Shown here: in pieces, positions 10,786 to 21,969 of the stretch | Layout of the letters: each line of letters starts with the position of its first letter | Numbering within the stretch: position 1 is the stretch's first letter | DNA from: Streptomyces cyanogenus | GTDB lineage: Bacteria > Actinomycetota > Actinomycetes > Streptomycetales > Streptomycetaceae | DNA length: 64,000 nucleotides | Assembly (NCBI RefSeq): GCF_017526105.1 | Contig: NZ_CP071839.1 | Coordinates: forward strand, 1,426,001 to 1,490,000 | Direction: 5' to 3' | Position numbers and translations under genes: made by a program | Notes under the pieces: model-generated | Told to the model about the DNA's origin: nothing | The model's database searches: none | The model's input: the letters and a program-made list of their open reading frames with translations, nothing else

Positions 10786-10941
10786 GAACCGCGGCACGCC
10801 CTTCTGCCCGACCGCCCCGAGCCGTACCGTGAATTCACGCGAAGCGCAGCCGACGGACCGTCATGAACGGTCGGGGGCCCGCGAGATGACGCAAGCGCGC
10901 AGGCGGCAGGCGGCAGCGGACCGACACATTCGGGGGGACAT

Positions 10942-11094
10942 ATGGACCGGGAGCCGATCAAGGCACTGCGACGCGACGCCATCGGATCGGGCGAGGCCTT
11001 GTTCCGGAGCATCGCGGCGACGGCACCGGCCGCCGCGGTGGCCGCGTCGAGGCCGTCCGGCGCCGCCTCCACCGGCGGCAGCCTTCCGACGGCG
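10942..11094 (+). pseudogene. N-terminal relic of an APC amino-acid permease
   Basis: The first ~50 residues of an open frame beginning at 10942 (ALRRDAIGSGEALFRSIAA, then TAPAAAVAAS) resemble the cytoplasmic start and first membrane helix of APC-family permeases. The rest of the ~12-helix transporter is missing: the frame runs through low-complexity sequence straight into an acetamidase remnant. Permease and acetamidase/formamidase genes are often neighbours in Streptomyces, so this looks like the two ends of a deleted operon. Homology is judged by eye. Confidence 0.55.
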
Positions 11095-11166
11095 GCGCCG
11101 ACCACGGCCCGGCCGTTCCGACGCACCGGTCTGCCGGCGGGCTCCGCTGAAGGGAGCCACGTCACG

Positions 11167-11769
11167 ATGACCGAGCCCCGGATCATCACCGTGCGCCCGG
11201 AACCGGACCGGTACGCCTGGACGTTCGGCGGGGCGGCGGCGCCGGCACGGATCGCACCCGGCACCGTCCTCGCCCTGGACACCAAGGACTGCTTCGCCCA
11301 CCGGGTCCGCTCCGAGACCAGGGCCGAGCGCACCTCCGGGTCGGCGGGTGCCACGCCCGCCGTGCCGTGCCTCGGGTCCAGGGGCAGCTCCACCGGGATG
11401 CCGGACGCGCACGGCGGGAACATGGCCACGCCGGAGATACGAGCCAGCATCACGTGCGACCTGGGGGTCAACGCCGAGGGGGCCCTGCTCGGCCTCGGCG
11501 ACGGACACGCCCGCTCGGCCCGCCCGCTGGAGGACGCGTTCCGGATATCCCAGCTCGACCTGGTGGAGTGGCTGGTGCGCGACTACGGGTTCAGTGAGCT
11601 GGACGCGCACCAATCCGCGACCCAGGCGGTCGAATCGCCGTTGGCCGCCGTGTGCGACACCAACTACACGTGCGTGGCCAAGCCCCGCACGCAGTGGCTG
11701 CCCGCGCGGGAGACGTACCGCGGCGTGCACGCGCGGCTGCCGGAGACCGCACGAACCCCGCGCGGCTGA
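11167..11769 (+). pseudogene. Internally deleted acetamidase/formamidase
   Basis: From ATG 11167 (AAGGGAG about 10 bases upstream) the frame encodes 200 residues. The N-terminus (TEPRIITVRPEPDRYAWTFG, then PGTVLALDTKDCF) and C-terminal pieces (DAHGGNMATPEIRASITCDL, VNAEGALLGLGDGHA, SARPLEDAFRISQLDLVEWL, NYTCVAKPRTQWLPAR) belong to the acetamidase/formamidase family. Intact members are about 300-330 residues. A central block of roughly 100 residues between DCFAHRVRS and DAHGGNM is replaced by unrelated sequence, and ~30 residues after GLGDGHA are lost, including the normally following catalytic glutamate region. The product should be inactive. The frame is continuous with the permease relic upstream. 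Confidence 0.7.
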
Positions 11770-11832
11770 CGTCTCCGCCGTACCTCTGACTCCCGAAGGG
11801 CCTTCCGCAGGCATCCCGAAAGGCATCCCGCC

Positions 11833-12438
11833 ATGGACATGGACCGAGCCGAACCGCGGCTCAGCCGACGACGGCTGCTGAAGGGCGCGGCGCTCGCCGC
11901 CGTCCCCTACGCTCTGCTCCCCGACCCGCGTGCCGGAGCGCAGACCGGTTTCGTCGACTACCCGCCGGCCGAGTGGCAGCCGGCGAGCATCTCCAACTAC
12001 ACGATGGCCGAACGACCGAGCGACTACGCGATCGACCGGGTGGTCATCCACGTGACGCAGGAGACGTACACCAACACGCTGGCGATCTTCGGCAATCCGA
12101 CGAAGAAGGTCTCCGCGCACTATGTGGTCCGCTCGGCGGACGGGCATGTCGCGCAGTGCGTGCACGAGGCCGACATCGCCTGGCACGCGGGCAACTGGAG
12201 CTACAACACGCGCAGCATCGGCATCGAGCACGAGGGCTGGGTGGACCGGCCCGGCTATTTCACCAACGCCCTCTACGAGGAGTCGGCGAAGCTCACGGCG
12301 GCGATCTGCGCCGCGTACGGCATCCCCCGCGACCGCGAGCACATCATCGGCCACTATCAGGTGCCCGGCACCGACCACACCGACCCGGGACCGGCCTGGG
12401 ACTGGGTGCGCTACATCAGACTGGTCAACTTCGCCTAG
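11833..12438 (+). CDS. Tat-exported N-acetylmuramoyl-L-alanine amidase (Amidase_2)
   Basis: 201 residues. A twin-arginine signal is evident (SRRRLLKGAALAAVPYALL, residues 11-29, cleavage after about RAGA), so the folded enzyme is probably exported. The remainder is an Amidase_2/PGRP-like zinc domain: VIHVTQ (H73), HYVVRSADGHVAQCVHEADI, AWHAGNWSYNTRSIGIEHEG and the end motif GHYQVPGTDHTDPGPAW (H174, D184). It should cut the bond between muramic acid and the stem peptide. Small size and absence of a wall-binding domain suggest a role in wall turnover. The start codon has only a weak ribosome site. Confidence 0.85.
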   Translation: MDMDRAEPRLSRRRLLKGAALAAVPYALLPDPRAGAQTGFVDYPPAEWQPASISNYTMAERPSDYAIDRVVIHVTQETYTNTLAIFGNPTKKVSAHYVVRSADGHVAQCVHEADIAWHAGNWSYNTRSIGIEHEGWVDRPGYFTNALYEESAKLTAAICAAYGIPRDREHIIGHYQVPGTDHTDPGPAWDWVRYIRLVNFA

Positions 12439-12538
12439 CCGCGGCGCAGCCCCCGTCGCACCGGTTGTCCGCGCGAACACCCGGGGTGACGATGGTCCCC
12501 GCCGCCTTAACACCGCCATCACGTCCGGGGAGGCCGAA

Positions 12539-13846
12539 TTGACCGATCCGTGGGTTGCCCTGGAGCCGGGGGCCGACCCCGCCGAGCGGGTCCGGGTGCT
12601 GCGCCGGGCGCACGAGACGTTCACCACGGCGGGGACGGTGCCGCGCCCGGTGCGGTCGGTGGTGGCGGAGTCCTGGCGGCGCAGCGCGCTGGCCGGTGTC
12701 GGGCCGGACGGCACCGCGTGCGTGGAGCTGTCCGACGGCGACCTGGGTGCCTACCGCGCGGAGCATCCGCTGGCCCGGGTGATGCCCCTGTTCCGGGAGC
12801 TGATGGGGACGTTCGCGGCCGACGGCGAGCATCTGCTGGCGGTGTGCGACGCGCACGGCAGGCTGCTGTGGGTGGAGGGGCATGCGGCCACCCGGCGCCG
12901 CGCGGACCGGATGAACTTCGTGCCCGGGGCCCGCTGGTCGGAGAGCGCGGTCGGCACCAACGCGCCGGGGACCGCGGTCGCCGTGGGCCGGCCCGTGCAG
13001 GTGTTCGCCGCGGAGCACTTCATACGGCGCGTGCAGCCGTGGACGTGCGCCGCCGCTCCGGTGCACGATCCACGCACCGGTCGGGTCCTCGGGGCCGTGG
13101 ACATCACCGGCGGGGACGGGCTCGCCCATCCGCACAGCCTCGGCTTCGTGCAGGCGGTGGCGCGGGCCGCCGAGGCACAGCTCGCCCTGCTGGCCCCGCC
13201 GCCCGCCGCCGGGGAGGGGCCGCTGCTGGGAGCGCTGGGCCGGGACGAGGCCGAACTCGCCCTGGACGGGCGGCGGATCAGGCTGAGCCGCCGGCACAGC
13301 GAGATCCTCCTGCTGCTCTCCCGGCATCCCGAGGGCCTGAGCGGTGACGAGCTGCTGTGCGCCCTGTACGCGGACGAGTCGGTGACCCCGGTGACGTTGC
13401 GGGCCGAACTGGCCCGGCTGCGCAGGCTGCTGGGTCCGGGGCTGCTCGCCTCGCGGCCCTACCGGCTGACGGCCACGGTCGAGTCGGACGCCACCGTCGT
13501 GGAGCGGCGGCTGGAGACGGGTGCGCTCACCGCGGCGGCGGAGGCCTACACCGGGCCCCTGCTGCCCGGCTCGCAGGCCCCGGCGATCGTCCGGCTGCGG
13601 GAGCGGCTCGCGGGCGCGCTGCGCACGGCGCTGATCGCGCACCGGGATCCCGACCTGCTGGCGGACTGGGCGCACGCGCCCTGGGGTGAGGACGACCTCG
13701 AGGTGTGGCGGGCGCTCGCGGCGGTGCGCCCGACGGCCCCGGTCCGCGCCCGGCTCGCCGCGCTGGAGGCCGAGCTGGCGGTACCGGTCGGACGGGCACC
13801 GGGGCGGACCTGCGGTGCAACGTACGTGCAACGTCCGCCTGCCTAG
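12539..13846 (+). CDS. GAF-domain transcriptional regulator beside aldehyde dehydrogenase
   Basis: 435 residues from a TTG start at 12539, chosen because GGGGAGG ends 5 bases before it and conserved sequence ([22 protein letters not shown]) begins soon after. The first part is typical of AcoR-like sensor proteins ([14 protein letters not shown], then a GAF domain with [51 protein letters not shown]). The sigma-54 ATPase of classical AcoR is absent; instead a winged-helix-like region follows (about 240-330, [20 protein letters not shown]). It probably senses an aldehyde-related signal and activates the dehydrogenase gene that starts 56 bases downstream. Confidence 0.82.
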   Translation: MTDPWVALEPGADPAERVRVLRRAHETFTTAGTVPRPVRSVVAESWRRSALAGVGPDGTACVELSDGDLGAYRAEHPLARVMPLFRELMGTFAADGEHLLAVCDAHGRLLWVEGHAATRRRADRMNFVPGARWSESAVGTNAPGTAVAVGRPVQVFAAEHFIRRVQPWTCAAAPVHDPRTGRVLGAVDITGGDGLAHPHSLGFVQAVARAAEAQLALLAPPPAAGEGPLLGALGRDEAELALDGRRIRLSRRHSEILLLLSRHPEGLSGDELLCALYADESVTPVTLRAELARLRRLLGPGLLASRPYRLTATVESDATVVERRLETGALTAAAEAYTGPLLPGSQAPAIVRLRERLAGALRTALIAHRDPDLLADWAHAPWGEDDLEVWRALAAVRPTAPVRARLAALEAELAVPVGRAPGRTCGATYVQRPPA

Positions 13847-13902
13847 CCTCGCGCCGAGAGCTGCCCAACGGCGGGCAGCGCCGCACCAGGAGGCAGACCA
13901 GC

Positions 13903-15426
13903 ATGACTCGTTACGCGGCGCCGGGCACCGAAGGCGCGATCGTCTCCTACCAGGCACGCTACGACCACTTCATCGGCGGCACCTATGTGCCGCCGGCGCG
14001 TGGGCGGTACTTCGAGAATCCGTCGCCGGTCAACGGGCAGCCGTTCACGGAGATCGCGCGCGGTACCGCTGAGGACGTCGAGCGGGCGTTGGACGCGGCG
14101 CACGAGGCGGCACCCGGGTGGGGCCGTACGCCGGTGGCGGAGCGATCGGAGATCCTGCTGAAGATCGCCGACCGGATGGAGGCGTACCTGGAGCCGCTGG
14201 CGGTGGCCGAGAGCTGGGAGAACGGCAAGCCGGTGCGGGAGACGCTGGCGGCCGACATCCCGCTCGCGATCGACCACTTCCGCTATTTCGCGGGGGCGAT
14301 CCGGGCGCAGGAGGGATCGCTGGGCGAGGTGGACGACGACACGGTGGCCTACCACTTCCACGAGCCGCTCGGGGTCGTCGCGCAGATCATCCCGTGGAAC
14401 TTCCCGATCCTGATGGCCGCCTGGAAGCTGGCACCGGCGCTGGCCGCGGGGAACGCGGTGGTCCTGAAGCCGGCCGAGCAGACCCCGGCCTCCATCCACT
14501 ACTGGCTGAGCCTGGTCGCGGACCTGCTGCCGCCGGGCGTGCTGAACATCGTCAACGGCTTCGGCGCGGAGGCGGGCAAGCCGCTGGCGTCGAGCCCGCG
14601 GGTGGCGAAGATCGCGTTCACCGGGGAGACCACGACCGGGCGGCTGATCATGCAGTACGCCTCGGAGAACATCAAACCGGTCACCCTGGAGCTCGGCGGG
14701 AAGTCACCGAACATCTTCTTCGACGACGTGTGGGCGCAGGACGACGACTTCCGCGACAAGGCGCTCGAAGGCTTCACGATGTTCGCGCTCAACCAGGGCG
14801 AGGTCTGCACCTGCCCGTCCCGGGCGTTGATCCAGCGCGGGCACTACGCGGAGTTCCTGGAGGCGGCCGTCGAACGCACCCGGCTCATCAAGCCGGGCCA
14901 TCCGCTGGACACCGACACCATGATCGGCGCCCAGGCCTCCAACGACCAGCTGGAGAAGATCCTCTCCTACCTGGACATCGGCCGCCAGGAGGGCGCGAGG
15001 ATCCTCATCGGCGGTGAACGCATCGAGCAGGAAGGCGAGTTGAAGGGCGGGTACTACGTCCAGCCGACCATCTTCGAGGGCGACAACCGCATGCGGGTCT
15101 TCCAGGAGGAGATCTTCGGACCGGTCGTGTCGGTGACCTCCTTCGACGACTTCGACGACGCCATCAAGATCGCCAACGACACGCTGTACGGCCTGGGCGC
15201 GGGCGTGTGGACCCGGGACATCAACACCGCCTACCGGGCGGGCCGGGCGATCCAGGCGGGCCGGGTGTGGACCAACTGCTACCACGCCTACCCCGCGCAC
15301 GCGGCGTTCGGCGGCTACAAGCAGTCCGGGATCGGCCGCGAGACCCACAAGATGATGCTGGAGCACTACCAGCAGACGAAGAACCTCCTGGTGTCGTACT
15401 CGCCGAGGAAGCTCGGTTTCTTCTAG
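13903..15426 (+). CDS. NAD-dependent aldehyde dehydrogenase
   Basis: 507 residues, oxidising aldehydes (probably acetaldehyde-type) to acids in the cytoplasm. The class features are present: [31 protein letters not shown], general base E263 in [10 protein letters not shown], catalytic cysteine in [11 protein letters not shown] (C302), [10 protein letters not shown] and the C-terminal [21 protein letters not shown] motif characteristic of the ExaC/AldB group. AGGAGG is 9 bases before ATG 13903. The upstream GAF regulator is the usual partner. A DUF779 gene normally found beside such enzymes lies 20 kb away at 35727. Confidence 0.93.
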   Translation: MTRYAAPGTEGAIVSYQARYDHFIGGTYVPPARGRYFENPSPVNGQPFTEIARGTAEDVERALDAAHEAAPGWGRTPVAERSEILLKIADRMEAYLEPLAVAESWENGKPVRETLAADIPLAIDHFRYFAGAIRAQEGSLGEVDDDTVAYHFHEPLGVVAQIIPWNFPILMAAWKLAPALAAGNAVVLKPAEQTPASIHYWLSLVADLLPPGVLNIVNGFGAEAGKPLASSPRVAKIAFTGETTTGRLIMQYASENIKPVTLELGGKSPNIFFDDVWAQDDDFRDKALEGFTMFALNQGEVCTCPSRALIQRGHYAEFLEAAVERTRLIKPGHPLDTDTMIGAQASNDQLEKILSYLDIGRQEGARILIGGERIEQEGELKGGYYVQPTIFEGDNRMRVFQEEIFGPVVSVTSFDDFDDAIKIANDTLYGLGAGVWTRDINTAYRAGRAIQAGRVWTNCYHAYPAHAAFGGYKQSGIGRETHKMMLEHYQQTKNLLVSYSPRKLGFF

Positions 15427-15555
15427 AGCCAGGTCTGCAGCAGAGGCACGCCGCCCACCTCGGCGCTCCCCGAGGACGCTGCGTCTCCGGCTCCCCACGC
15501 GCGTCCTGGACCGAGTGCGGCTACCCGGACCGGGACGCGCGGCCAGAAGGGCCCA

Positions 15556-15595
15556 GGGCCTGTCCGGTGAGCAGGGGGAACACCGGACAGGTCCC
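15556..15595. terminator. Hairpin terminator between convergent genes
   Basis: CCTGTCCGGTG (15559-15569) pairs with CACCGGACAGG (15581-15591), extended by GGG and CCC on the outside, with an 11-base loop. It lies between the ends of the aldehyde dehydrogenase and alpha-glucosidase genes. The preceding ~125 bases hold nothing recognisable. Confidence 0.75.
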
Positions 15596-15609
15596 GGGCA
15601 GGCGTACGG

Positions 15610-17283
15610 CTACACGGAGAGCCAGACCGCCTCGTCAGGTGCCAGCAGCCCGCCCTGCGCGGTACCGCTGGCCAGCAGGATCGACGTGTGGTCGGGGAGC
15701 CGGTATGCCGTGGCCGAGAGGTTGACGACGCATACGAAGCCCGGGTCCCGCCGGAAGGCCAGGACGCCCTCGGCGGCGTCGAGCCAGGTGAGGGTGCCGT
15801 CGCCGAGCGCGGGGTGCTCACGGCGCAGCCGCACGGCGCCGCGGTAGAGCTCGAGCATGGACGTCTCGTCCCTGGTTTGCGCTTCCACGGTGTGCTCAGC
15901 CCAGTCCGCCGGCTGCGGCAGCCAGGGCGCCGCGGAAGCGTCCTCGGGGCTGAAGCCGTACGGTGGCGTCCGCCCGGACCAGGGGATGGGTACCCGGCAG
16001 CCGTCGCGGCCTCGGTCCGTGTGTCCGGACCGCTCCCAGATGGGGTCCTGGAGTACGGCTTCGGGCAGGTCCTCGACCTCGGGGAGACCGAGTTCCTCAC
16101 CTTGGTAGATGTAGGCGCCGCCGGGCAGGGCCAACATCAGCAGGGCTGCGGCACGGGCGCGCCGGGTGCCCAGTTCCAGATCCACGGGGCCTTCGGGCCG
16201 GTAGGGCTCGTTGACCGCCCATCGCTTGACCGTCGTGCGGCCGTAGCGGCTGGTGTGGCGCATGACATCGTGGTTGGAGAGCACCCAGGTGGCCGGTGCG
16301 CCCACCGCCCCGAGCATGCCGAGGGAGTCGTCGATGACAGCGCGCAGGTCCTTTGCGCTCCAACTGGACATGAGGAAGTCGAAGTTGAAGGCGGTGTGCA
16401 GACCGTCCCGGCGGACGTAGGCGGCGAGCCGTTCAGGGGTGTCGGCCCACGCTTCGGCGACGAAACACCGGTCGCCGGGGAACTCGTCGGCCACCTTGCG
16501 CCAGGCACGGTAGATCTCGTGGACCTCGTCGCGGTCCCAGTGCGGGTGGTCGGTGTGCTGCTGGGGCCCCTCCTGCGAGGGGTCGGCAGTGGCGAGGGGA
16601 CCCTGCTGGGCCGGCTGCTGACGGGGAGGCAGGTCGGGCAGTCCGGGGTGCTTGACGAGGCCGTGGGCGACATCGATACGGAAGCCGTCGACACCCCGGC
16701 TGAACCAGAAGCGCAGGATCGACTCGAACTCTGCCCGCACCTCGGGGTGCTCCCAGTTGAGGTCGGGCTGCTCGGGGGCGAACAAGTGCAGGTACCAGTC
16801 CCCGTCGGGCAGCCGTGTCCAGGCCGGGCCGCCGAAGCAGGAGACCCAGTCGTTGGGGGGTTCGCCCCCGTCGGGTCCGCGGCCGGGCCGGAAGACGTAG
16901 CGTTCGCGTTCCGGGCTGCCGGGTCCGGCCGCCAGGGCGGCCTGGAACCAGGCATGCTGATCGGAAGTGTGGTTGGGCACGATGTCGGGGATGACTCGGA
17001 TCCCGTGTCGATGCGCCTCGGCGATGAGTTCCTCGGCCTCGGCCACCGTGCCGAACAGCGGGTCGATCGCGCGGTAGTCGGCCACGTCGTAACCGTGGTC
17101 CGCCATCGGTGACTTGTACCACGGGTTGATCCAGATGGCGTCGACGCCGAGCGACTTCAGGTACGGAAGGCGGGAGCGGATGCCCGCGATGTCGCCGACG
17201 CCGTCGCCGTTTCCGTCGGCGAAACTGCGGATGTAGACCTGGTAGATGACGGCGTCGCGCCACCACGGTGCAGTACCGGACAT
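15610..17283 (-). CDS. aglA: GH13 alpha-glucosidase
   Basis: 557 residues of the oligo-1,6-/alpha-glucosidase branch of GH13. The conserved regions are present: VIPDIVPNHTSDQHAWFQ, GFRIDVAHGL with nucleophile D204, CFVAEAWAD with acid/base E277, and LSNHDV (NHD 337-339) for the transition-state stabiliser. No signal peptide is visible, so it should cleave imported maltose-type sugars to glucose in the cytoplasm. It is the last gene of an operon with two ABC permeases and a binding protein, a layout typical of the agl/mal uptake units of actinobacteria. Precise linkage preference cannot be judged. Confidence 0.92.
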   Translation of the reverse strand: MSGTAPWWRDAVIYQVYIRSFADGNGDGVGDIAGIRSRLPYLKSLGVDAIWINPWYKSPMADHGYDVADYRAIDPLFGTVAEAEELIAEAHRHGIRVIPDIVPNHTSDQHAWFQAALAAGPGSPERERYVFRPGRGPDGGEPPNDWVSCFGGPAWTRLPDGDWYLHLFAPEQPDLNWEHPEVRAEFESILRFWFSRGVDGFRIDVAHGLVKHPGLPDLPPRQQPAQQGPLATADPSQEGPQQHTDHPHWDRDEVHEIYRAWRKVADEFPGDRCFVAEAWADTPERLAAYVRRDGLHTAFNFDFLMSSWSAKDLRAVIDDSLGMLGAVGAPATWVLSNHDVMRHTSRYGRTTVKRWAVNEPYRPEGPVDLELGTRRARAAALLMLALPGGAYIYQGEELGLPEVEDLPEAVLQDPIWERSGHTDRGRDGCRVPIPWSGRTPPYGFSPEDASAAPWLPQPADWAEHTVEAQTRDETSMLELYRGAVRLRREHPALGDGTLTWLDAAEGVLAFRRDPGFVCVVNLSATAYRLPDHTSILLASGTAQGGLLAPDEAVWLSV

Positions 17284-17340
17284 GCTGCTGCGTTGCTCCT
17301 TCGGGGATGGGGAGGGAGGGACGGGCGTGCCGTCCGGTGG

Positions 17341-18174
17341 CTACTTGGCCGCGCCTGCGGTGAGTCCGGCGACGATGCGGCGCTGGAAGAGCAGCACCAC
17401 GACCACCAGGGGCACGGTGACCAGGACTCCCGCTGCCATCTGACTGCCGAACGGGGTCTCGAACTGGGTGGCGCCGGCGAACTTCGACATGGCGACCGGT
17501 GCGGTCTGCATGCCCGGCTTGTTGGTCATCGACAGGGCGATGAGGAACTCGTTCCAGGCAGCGATGAACGTGATGATCGCGGTGGTGAAGATGCCCGGTG
17601 CGGCGAGGGGGATGATGACCTTGCGGAAGGCCTGACCGCGCGTGCATCCGTCGATCATGGCGGCGTGCTCCAGTTCGTCGGGCATCTGCCGGAAGAAGGT
17701 GGTCAGGTTCCACACCGCCAGGGGGAGCGCGAAGGACATGCTCGGCACGATCATCGCCTGGTAGGTGTTGATCCAGCCGATGTCGGTGAACAGCTTCAGC
17801 AGGGGAACCACGATGGACACCACCGGGAACATCGAGGTGGCGATGATCAGGGTGAGGATGAGCCGTTTGAACCGGAAGTCCAGCCGGGCCATCGCGTAGG
17901 CGGTGCAGGTGGCCAGCAGCAGCGCCAGCGCGGTGGTGATACCGGCCACGATCAGGCTGTTGAGCAGCGCTTTGGTGAAGCCCTGCGAGGGGTCGAACGC
18001 CGCGCGGTAGTTCTCGAACGACACCGTGCTGGGGAACAGTGAGGTGTCGAAGATGTCCGAGCTGCGCCGCAGGCTGGAGACCAGCATCCAGTAGAACGGG
18101 GCCAGGCAGTAGGCCACCACCGCGACCACACCCACGTAGAGCAGTCGGTTCCGCCATCTCGCCGTCGTGGTCAT
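17341..18174 (-). CDS. Sugar ABC transporter permease (MalG type)
   Basis: 277 residues with about six membrane helices and the ABC-permease EAA loop near residues 175-195 (EHAAMIDGCTRGQAFRKVII, P..G pattern following). The N-terminus CLAPFYWMLVSSLRRSSDIF is typical of the MalG/AglG branch. Its ATG overlaps the stop of the partner permease (ATGA), indicating translational coupling. No ATPase gene is in the operon; Streptomyces commonly use the shared MsiK ATPase, so that is the likely energy source (inference). Confidence 0.92.
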   Translation of the reverse strand: MTTTARWRNRLLYVGVVAVVAYCLAPFYWMLVSSLRRSSDIFDTSLFPSTVSFENYRAAFDPSQGFTKALLNSLIVAGITTALALLLATCTAYAMARLDFRFKRLILTLIIATSMFPVVSIVVPLLKLFTDIGWINTYQAMIVPSMSFALPLAVWNLTTFFRQMPDELEHAAMIDGCTRGQAFRKVIIPLAAPGIFTTAIITFIAAWNEFLIALSMTNKPGMQTAPVAMSKFAGATQFETPFGSQMAAGVLVTVPLVVVVLLFQRRIVAGLTAGAAK

Positions 18175-19238
18175 GCCGCCACCTCCGCACGGCGCAGGGC
18201 CGCGAAGCGCCGACGCCTGGTCCTTCCCGGACTGCTGCTGCGTTCGGTGCCGCCGACGAGGTCGGTACCGAGCAGCCGGACGAAGGCGAACGCGATGAGG
18301 AAGACGTAGAGGAAGAGGAGCACCGCGTAGGCGGAGGCCGGTCCGAAGCGGACGTTGGAAGCCTCGTGCTGCGCCAGCATCGACAGGGTCTCCACCGAAT
18401 TCTTCTGCGCGCCGATGAGGATGTAGGGCAGGTCGAACATCCGCAGCGCGTCCATGCAGCGGAACAGCACCGCTACCAGCAGCGCGGGCTTCACCAGGGG
18501 CAGGGTGATGTGCCAGAACCGGCGCAGGGCGCCTGCGCCGTCGATGCGCGCGGCCTCGTAGACCTCATTCGGGATCACCTGCAGGCCGGCCAGGACCAGC
18601 AGACCGATGAACGGCGCGGTCTTCCACACCTCGGCGACGATGACCGCGACCTTGGCGTGGAAGCCTTCGGTGGTCCACAGGATCTGGTGGCCGATGAGGG
18701 CGTTGGCAACGCCGTCGCTGTGGAAGATCCAGCGCCACAGCAGGGCGGAGATGGCTGTGGGCACCGCCCAGGGGACGAGGATGCCGGCCCGTACCAGCGC
18801 TCTGCCGCGGAACGCCTTGTGCATGATCAGGGCCATGGCCACCCCGATCACGGTTTCGAGCCCCACGGTGACGACGGTGAAGAAGGTGGTGTTCCAGAAG
18901 GCGTTCCAGAAGCGGTCTCCGGCGGCGCCGAAGATCTGGCTGTAGTTCTCCAGGCCGACGAAAGGTTCAGTGGTGCGGATGAAACCGGTCGTCGGGTCCA
19001 GCCCCTTGACCCCGTACAGTGACTCCCGCAGCGCCATCAGCGTCGGATAGAGCACGACGATCGACAGCACCAGGAGCGTCGGGGACACCAGCAGGGCCGC
19101 CGTCCATCCCGAGCCCGCGGTCGCCTTGGTGCGCGTGCGACGAGGGTTCGCCTGCCCGGCGGGCCGTACTGAAGGACTGCCGGTTGTGGTGCCGGGTTCT
19201 TCCGCCTCTGTGTCGGGCGGGGTCCTGGTGTCGGCCAT
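18171..19238 (-). CDS. Sugar ABC transporter permease (MalF type)
   Basis: 355 residues. A polar, proline/threonine-rich cytoplasmic tail (1-45) precedes the membrane part, which begins WTAALLVSPTLLVLSIVVLY. The EAA motif is visible as EVYEAARIDGAGALRRFWHI followed by TLPLVKPAL. The ATG at 19238 is preceded by GAGGAG; a longer open frame upstream lies wholly within the binding-protein gene and is a shadow. It forms the membrane channel with the coupled MalG-type protein. Confidence 0.92.
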   Translation of the reverse strand: MADTRTPPDTEAEEPGTTTGSPSVRPAGQANPRRTRTKATAGSGWTAALLVSPTLLVLSIVVLYPTLMALRESLYGVKGLDPTTGFIRTTEPFVGLENYSQIFGAAGDRFWNAFWNTTFFTVVTVGLETVIGVAMALIMHKAFRGRALVRAGILVPWAVPTAISALLWRWIFHSDGVANALIGHQILWTTEGFHAKVAVIVAEVWKTAPFIGLLVLAGLQVIPNEVYEAARIDGAGALRRFWHITLPLVKPALLVAVLFRCMDALRMFDLPYILIGAQKNSVETLSMLAQHEASNVRFGPASAYAVLLFLYVFLIAFAFVRLLGTDLVGGTERSSSPGRTRRRRFAALRRAEVAA

Positions 19239-19249
19239 GACCACGCTCC

Positions 19250-20548
<1,299 letters not shown>

Positions 20549-20870
20549 TGTCTTTCTTTCTCCTGGTCGTGCGGAAACCGAAGTGTGACGGACAGTGCTG
20601 TCGCAACGTTGCATGAAAGAAAGCTGCTGGTCAGCAAGCCAAATGACTGCTTCGGGGGAGCGAATTCGATCTCGTCGAGACAACGCTTGCACGCTAGGAG
20701 TGCACCTGTGGGATGTCAATGCGTAACCAGCCGGTAATAAGGCCGGACATCGGCGCACCGTACAGCCGCATTTACGACCAAAAGGGATAAAACCGTGCCG
20801 AACAGGAGGCGGTGACAGCGTTGTTATGAGCCAGCGAACAGATCGGACGCACCTGTGCTAACTTCCGCTC
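20549..20870. promoter_or_regulatory. Divergent control region with LacI-type operators
   Basis: This 322-base stretch between the binding-protein gene and the LacI gene holds no gene. A perfect palindrome GCAACGTTGC is at 20603-20612, inside a longer TGTCGCAACGTTGCATG sequence, and a similar ACAACGCTTGCAC lies at 20680-20692. Both have the CAACG..TTGC shape expected of LacI/GalR-family operators and are 77 bases apart, so looping is possible. The operon promoter probably lies between them. Confidence 0.6.
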
Positions 20871-21938
20871 ATGTCATCCGCTCAACGGCTCCCCACGATG
20901 GTCGACGTCGCCGAACGGGCGGGGGTTTCCCCATCCACCGTCTCGCGCGCGCTGCGCGGCCTGCCCAGCGTCTCGCCGCAGGTCCGCGCCCGGGTCGAAG
21001 AGGCCGCTCGTGAGCTGAACTTCGCGGTCTCGCGACAGGCCGCGAGTCTCGTCACGGGGAGGACCGGGGTCGTGGCGGTGCTCGTACCCACGCTCAACTC
21101 CTGGTTCCACGGGTCGGCACTGTCCAGCCTGGGCCCGCTGCTGCGCGCGGCAGGCATGGAGCTGTCCGTCTACGCGATACGTGACATGGCCGAACGCACC
21201 GCGTTCTTCGAGCGCCTTCCGGCCGGGCGGAACGCGGACGCGCTGGTGGTGTTCGGGTTCGATCTGACCGACGAGGAGACCCTGCGGCTGGATGACCTCG
21301 GAATGCCGGTCATCTACGTCAGCCAGCACGTCGAGGGCCGCCCGAGCGTATACGTGGACGACGTGGCCGGAGCCGTCAAGGCCACCCGGCACCTGCTCAA
21401 CCTCGGCCACCGCCGGATCGCCTTCACGCCGACCTTGGGCGCCAGCGGCTTCTGTTTCAGCTCGCGCGAACGGCTGCTCGGCTACCAGCAGGCGCTCACG
21501 GAGGCGGACATTCCCCTGGACGACGACCTGGTGGTCACGATGTCCTTCGAGGACAGGCGGGGCATCACCGAGGGACTCGGGAACCTGCTGAGCCTGAGGG
21601 AGCCGCCCACCTGCATCTTCGCCGAGACGGACGAGTTGGCCATCGCCATCGTCCACTGCCTGGGCAAGGCCCGGATACCGGTGCCCGAGCGGATGTCCGT
21701 CATCGGCTTCGACGACCATCAGATGGCCGAATGGACAGACCTGTCCACGGTCGCCCAGTCACCCTCGGACATGGGCCGCCTCGCCGGCGAGCTGGCACTG
21801 AAGCTCATCCATGATGCGGACCCGGATCACAAGCAGCACATCGTCCTCCCGACGCACCTGGTTCCCCGGGCCACCACGGCCCCGCCCCCCGCGCAGCCAG
21901 GTGGTCACGAGAGCGCTTCTGCGGGCCGGAACGGCTGA
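20871..21938 (+). CDS. LacI-family repressor of the alpha-glucoside operon
   Basis: 355 residues. The N-terminal HTH is canonical (TMVDVAERAGVSPSTVSRALRG, residues 9-30) with hinge helix near 45-60. The periplasmic-binding-like core includes VPTLNSWFHGSALSSLGPLL, VYVDDVAGAVKATRHLLNLGHRRIAF, IFAETDELAIAI and the SVIGFDDHQMAEW end motif. It is divergent from the binding-protein operon and should repress it until an alpha-glucoside binds. Two LacI-type palindromes lie in the shared upstream region. Confidence 0.92.
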   Translation: MSSAQRLPTMVDVAERAGVSPSTVSRALRGLPSVSPQVRARVEEAARELNFAVSRQAASLVTGRTGVVAVLVPTLNSWFHGSALSSLGPLLRAAGMELSVYAIRDMAERTAFFERLPAGRNADALVVFGFDLTDEETLRLDDLGMPVIYVSQHVEGRPSVYVDDVAGAVKATRHLLNLGHRRIAFTPTLGASGFCFSSRERLLGYQQALTEADIPLDDDLVVTMSFEDRRGITEGLGNLLSLREPPTCIFAETDELAIAIVHCLGKARIPVPERMSVIGFDDHQMAEWTDLSTVAQSPSDMGRLAGELALKLIHDADPDHKQHIVLPTHLVPRATTAPPPAQPGGHESASAGRNG

Positions 21939-21969
21939 GAAGCGGTCGGAAGACCAGGCAACACCTGGA

